A DNA stretch of 64,000 nucleotides. It comes from an uncultured Bacteroidales bacterium. Its GTDB lineage: Bacteria; Bacteroidota; Bacteroidia; Bacteroidales; Paludibacteraceae. Made by a program: the position numbers and the translations under genes. Positions 62,061-64,000 of this stretch are shown piece after piece. The stretch covers positions 111,713-175,712 of the forward strand of contig CALGHE010000102.1 in NCBI GenBank assembly GCA_937915765.1, read 5' to 3'. The notes beneath the pieces were generated by a model, which ran no database searches, was not told the DNA's origin, and was given only the letters and a program-made list of their open reading frames with translations. How positions within the stretch are numbered: position 1 is the stretch's first letter; every line of letters starts with the position of its first letter.

Positions 62061-62201
62061 ATACAGCCTTTTTCTTTAATTATCTGTTAAATTTCACAAA
62101 AATACTACTTTTTCGCAATTGAATGCCTTTTTCTCTGCTATTTTTTTGCCGCATTGGTCAATTTGGCTTTTTTCATTGAAGGCCTTTTCGTTTCTTTGTT
62201 A

Positions 62202-62209
62202 TATCTTTG
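62202..62209 (+). promoter_or_regulatory. -7 promoter element of rsmE
   Basis: TATCTTTG lies 25 nt before the rsmE ATG at 62235. No good -33 box was found. Confidence 0.45.
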
Positions 62210-62234
62210 TCGCCTGAACATCAATATAATCGGT

Positions 62235-62942
62235 ATGGCACTTTTTTACACACCAGACATAGACAAATCACCGTTGCTGCCCGAAGAGGAGTCTCAGCAC
62301 GCCGTGAAAGTTTTGCGCCTGCAGGCAGGTGAAAAGGTCGAACTTGTCGATGGAAAGGGCAATTTTTACAAAGCGGAGGTCTCAATCCCTCATCACAAAC
62401 GGTGCGAAGTTAGGATTCTTGAAAAGATTAGCGATTTCAAGAAACGCGGAATACATCTGCACATCGCAATCGCTCCGACCAAAAACATAGAACGGCTCGA
62501 ATGGTTCGCCGAAAAAGCCACGGAAATAGGCATTGACGAAATAACCCCTATCATCTGCAGATTTTCGGAACGCAAGGTCGTGAAGCACGACAGACTCGAA
62601 AAGATTATAATCTCTGCGATGAAGCAGTCGCTCAAAGCGTATCTGCCGAAACTCAACGAACAGTGCTCGTTCGCCGAGTTTATGAAACGGAACGATGTCG
62701 GAATGAAATTCATAGGGCACTGCTACGAAGGTCAGAAACAAAACCTCTCGAAGATGTACAAGGCTGGTGAAAATGTAACAATCCTGATTGGTCCTGAAGG
62801 CGACTTCAGCCAAGAGGAGGTGGATATCGCTATAAAGAACGGCTTTGAGCCTATTTCGCTCGGAGAAAGCAGGTTACGCACAGAGACTGCAGGCGTGGTA
62901 GCTTGCCATACTGTAAACGTAATAAACGAAATGACAGAGTAA
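62235..62942 (+). CDS. rsmE: 16S rRNA (uracil-1498 N3) methyltransferase
   Basis: 235 residues from the ATG at 62235 (MALFYTPDID); the longer frame from 62154 overlaps the promoter. An N-terminal PUA-like domain with SQHAVKVLRLQAGEKVELVDGKGNFYKAEV is followed by a SPOUT knot: WFAEKATEIGIDEITPIICRFSERKV, TILIGPEGDFSQEEVDIA and LGESRLRTETAGVVACHTVNVI. It modifies U1498 in the decoding centre. It is followed 17 nt later by a small secreted-protein gene. Confidence 0.94.
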   Translation: MALFYTPDIDKSPLLPEEESQHAVKVLRLQAGEKVELVDGKGNFYKAEVSIPHHKRCEVRILEKISDFKKRGIHLHIAIAPTKNIERLEWFAEKATEIGIDEITPIICRFSERKVVKHDRLEKIIISAMKQSLKAYLPKLNEQCSFAEFMKRNDVGMKFIGHCYEGQKQNLSKMYKAGENVTILIGPEGDFSQEEVDIAIKNGFEPISLGESRLRTETAGVVACHTVNVINEMTE

Positions 62943-62959
62943 CTATTTCACTTTAAATA

Positions 62960-63556
62960 ATGATTATGAGACATTGCATTCTTTTATTTCTGCTTCTGCC
63001 GACGCTTGCTGTCAACGGCCAGCAATTTGCTGAGAAGGACGAACGTCAAAAAACAGGGCCGGACTTTGTCGTGACAGGCAAGACTGACGCTGTTTTCGCT
63101 GTAAAGCTGAGCCAAGACTCCTTGGGTGGCTATCTTATTCTGCCAGACGACATATTAAGCGGCAAATATGAATATGCCTTTGGATGGTTTCAGACCGAGA
63201 ACAGACAAAATGTGATAAGTTTTTATTGGGACAGTTGGCAGATTGACGGGCGATACACCCTAAGGTTCTCACCTAAACAGATGGTTCTGTACTCAAGCCA
63301 CCAAAACCCGAATCCGGACTATATCTACTGGTCCGAAGACATCACGGAGGAGCAATTTAAAGCTCTGAAAGCAATGCCTCAGTTTAAATACAAATGGAAG
63401 TCTGACGAAAAGACGAGCAGAGACCTTTCTTACAAGAACTTCAGGCGATTGCTACGTCAAATAAACCGTCGCATGGGAGATTTGAAATTCACGATTCCTA
63501 CAAAAAAAGAGTTCAATTCAGCCAAAAGGGTCCTGCTAAATCCTGACCTTGGCTAA
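62960..63556 (+). CDS. Small secreted protein, unknown
   Basis: 198 residues (or 196 from the ATG at 62966). Signal peptide MRHCILLFLLLPTLAVNGQ. The middle is beta-rich with many aromatics (YEYAFGWFQTENRQNVISFYWDSW) and the C-terminus is basic and helical (NFRRLLRQINRRMGDLKF). No family was recognised. It follows rsmE by 17 nt, so it may be co-transcribed. A large hairpin begins directly after its stop. Confidence 0.65.
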   Translation: MIMRHCILLFLLLPTLAVNGQQFAEKDERQKTGPDFVVTGKTDAVFAVKLSQDSLGGYLILPDDILSGKYEYAFGWFQTENRQNVISFYWDSWQIDGRYTLRFSPKQMVLYSSHQNPNPDYIYWSEDITEEQFKALKAMPQFKYKWKSDEKTSRDLSYKNFRRLLRQINRRMGDLKFTIPTKKEFNSAKRVLLNPDLG

Positions 63557-63557
63557 A

Positions 63558-63597
63558 CCGCCTGCAAGGCTGCGTTGCAACGCAACCTTACAAGCGG
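63558..63597 (-). ncRNA. Structured 3' hairpin of the helicase transcript (G-U on the minus strand only)
   Basis: A 40-nt near-palindrome between converging genes. On the plus strand the 19-bp stem has three mismatches, all C opposite A (63562/63593, 63565/63590, 63570/63585). On the minus strand each becomes a G-U pair, so only minus-strand RNA folds without mismatches. It lies 9 nt beyond the helicase stop. A weak T-rich tail (TTTAG) follows, so it may be a terminator or an mRNA-end stabiliser. Confidence 0.55.
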
Positions 63598-63605
63598 AAG
63601 CTGTC

Positions 63606-64000
63606 TTATTCCAGAACTCGCAGCTTGGCGTATTTCAGAATTATATTTTTAGGTGTCTCTATATTTTCAAACTTTATGGTGACCGCGCCGCCCATGGAGG
63701 CGTTCATGGCAGTTATCACACCTATGCCGAAAGTTGCGTGCTCAACCCTTGAGCCAACCTTCAGTTCTCCGCTCGCTCCGCCTTGCCGTGCCATATTTGC
63801 CAACGAATTGGCATTGTCTTTCAGCGGATTTGTCTCTGTCAGCTTTCTCAGGCTGGAGAAATTCGGCTTTATCCTCGTAGCCGCCGGCTGACGGCTCTGA
63901 ACAGACGGGTTAAGATTGAACCTGCGGCCGAACGTGTTGTTGCTCTGCTGCACCCCCTCTGCCTTCTGCACACGCCCATGAGACTGCACATAATCATCCG
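63606..64000 (-). CDS. UvrD/PcrA-type DNA helicase, C-terminal end (truncated by window)
   Basis: The frame is open to the right edge (…DDYVQSHGRVQKAEG), so the start is outside the window; about 130 C-terminal residues are seen. The end KVGSRVEHATFGIGVITAMN...VTIKFENIETPKNIILKYAKLRVL is the Tudor-like tail of UvrD/PcrA helicases (G-x-x-V-x-H-x-x-F-G-x-G). The preceding polar linker is typical of Bacteroidota homologues. The helicase motor itself is not visible. It would act in nucleotide excision or mismatch repair. Confidence 0.8.
   Translation of the reverse strand, partial: DDYVQSHGRVQKAEGVQQSNNTFGRRFNLNPSVQSRQPAATRIKPNFSSLRKLTETNPLKDNANSLANMARQGGASGELKVGSRVEHATFGIGVITAMNASMGGAVTIKFENIETPKNIILKYAKLRVLE

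Overview
The window looks like chromosome from an anaerobic Bacteroidales (phylum Bacteroidota). The evidence is: promoters of the TAnnTTTG (-7) / TTTG (-33) type, an LpxC-FabZ fusion, UpxY- and DUF2851-type genes, LytTR/His_kinase signalling, secreted proteins with type IX secretion C-terminal domains, tRNA genes without an encoded CCA, and ferredoxin-based metabolism (NfnAB, a four-subunit 2-oxoacid:ferredoxin oxidoreductase). No rRNA, CRISPR array, prophage or intact insertion sequence was seen.

Layout. 1-1.2 kb: end of a beta-propeller (PQQ-like) protein. 1.4-6.2 kb: accessory region on the minus strand. It holds a short Rhs-core remnant, a gene resembling the Tai4 T6SS amidase-immunity family, and two near-duplicate 520-residue AAA-ATPase/PD-(D/E)XK genes, each followed by a small envelope-protein gene, with short palindromes between the units. 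6.5-8.5 kb: secreted glycoside hydrolase with a CBM6 module. 8.6-10.9 kb: nfnAB. 11.1-15.8 kb: MBOAT plus two SGNH proteins, an O-acetylation operon. 16.2-18.8 kb: metal efflux permease with a fused HMA domain, and carboxynorspermidine dehydrogenase. 19.0-21.6 kb: CE6-CE1-CBM6 esterase. 21.7-26.7 kb: DUF2339 membrane protein and hisS. 26.8-29.5 kb: T9SS type B surface protein. 29.8-32.1 kb: aldehyde dehydrogenase and CDF transporter. 32.3-34.05 kb: a tRNA-Ser(UGA)/tRNA-Lys(CUU) pair present twice, around a zinc-finger/coiled gene. 34.3-41.9 kb: ribE, rpe, a frame-disrupted comEC, and a three- to four-gene operon of envelope lipoproteins plus an EEP-family enzyme. 42.3-45.3 kb: small secreted protein, LytT/LytS pair, and an arsC relic. 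45.4-48.8 kb: orphan UpxY and the vorDBAC operon. 48.9-52.7 kb: frame-disrupted DUF2851, lipid kinase, NifX-like protein, and a candidate small RNA. 52.7-57.3 kb: lpxA, lpxC-fabZ, lpxD and an HD hydrolase. 57.4-63.6 kb: secreted protein, THUMP-like methyltransferase, purU, pyrD, pyrK, rsmE, small secreted protein. 63.6-64 kb: the 3' end of a UvrD/PcrA helicase.

Most of the window is housekeeping sequence. The two secreted carbohydrate enzymes point to acetylated and perhaps feruloylated plant xylan as a substrate. The most unusual parts are the 1.4-6.2 kb cassette region with toxin-immunity traits, the duplicated tRNA unit, the three frame-disrupted genes (comEC, DUF2851, arsC), and several structured non-coding elements: an 89-bp tandem hairpin repeat, a minus-strand-specific G-U hairpin, and a short transcript with a 27-codon ORF ending inside a terminator. 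All functional calls are from reading the sequence, without database searches.
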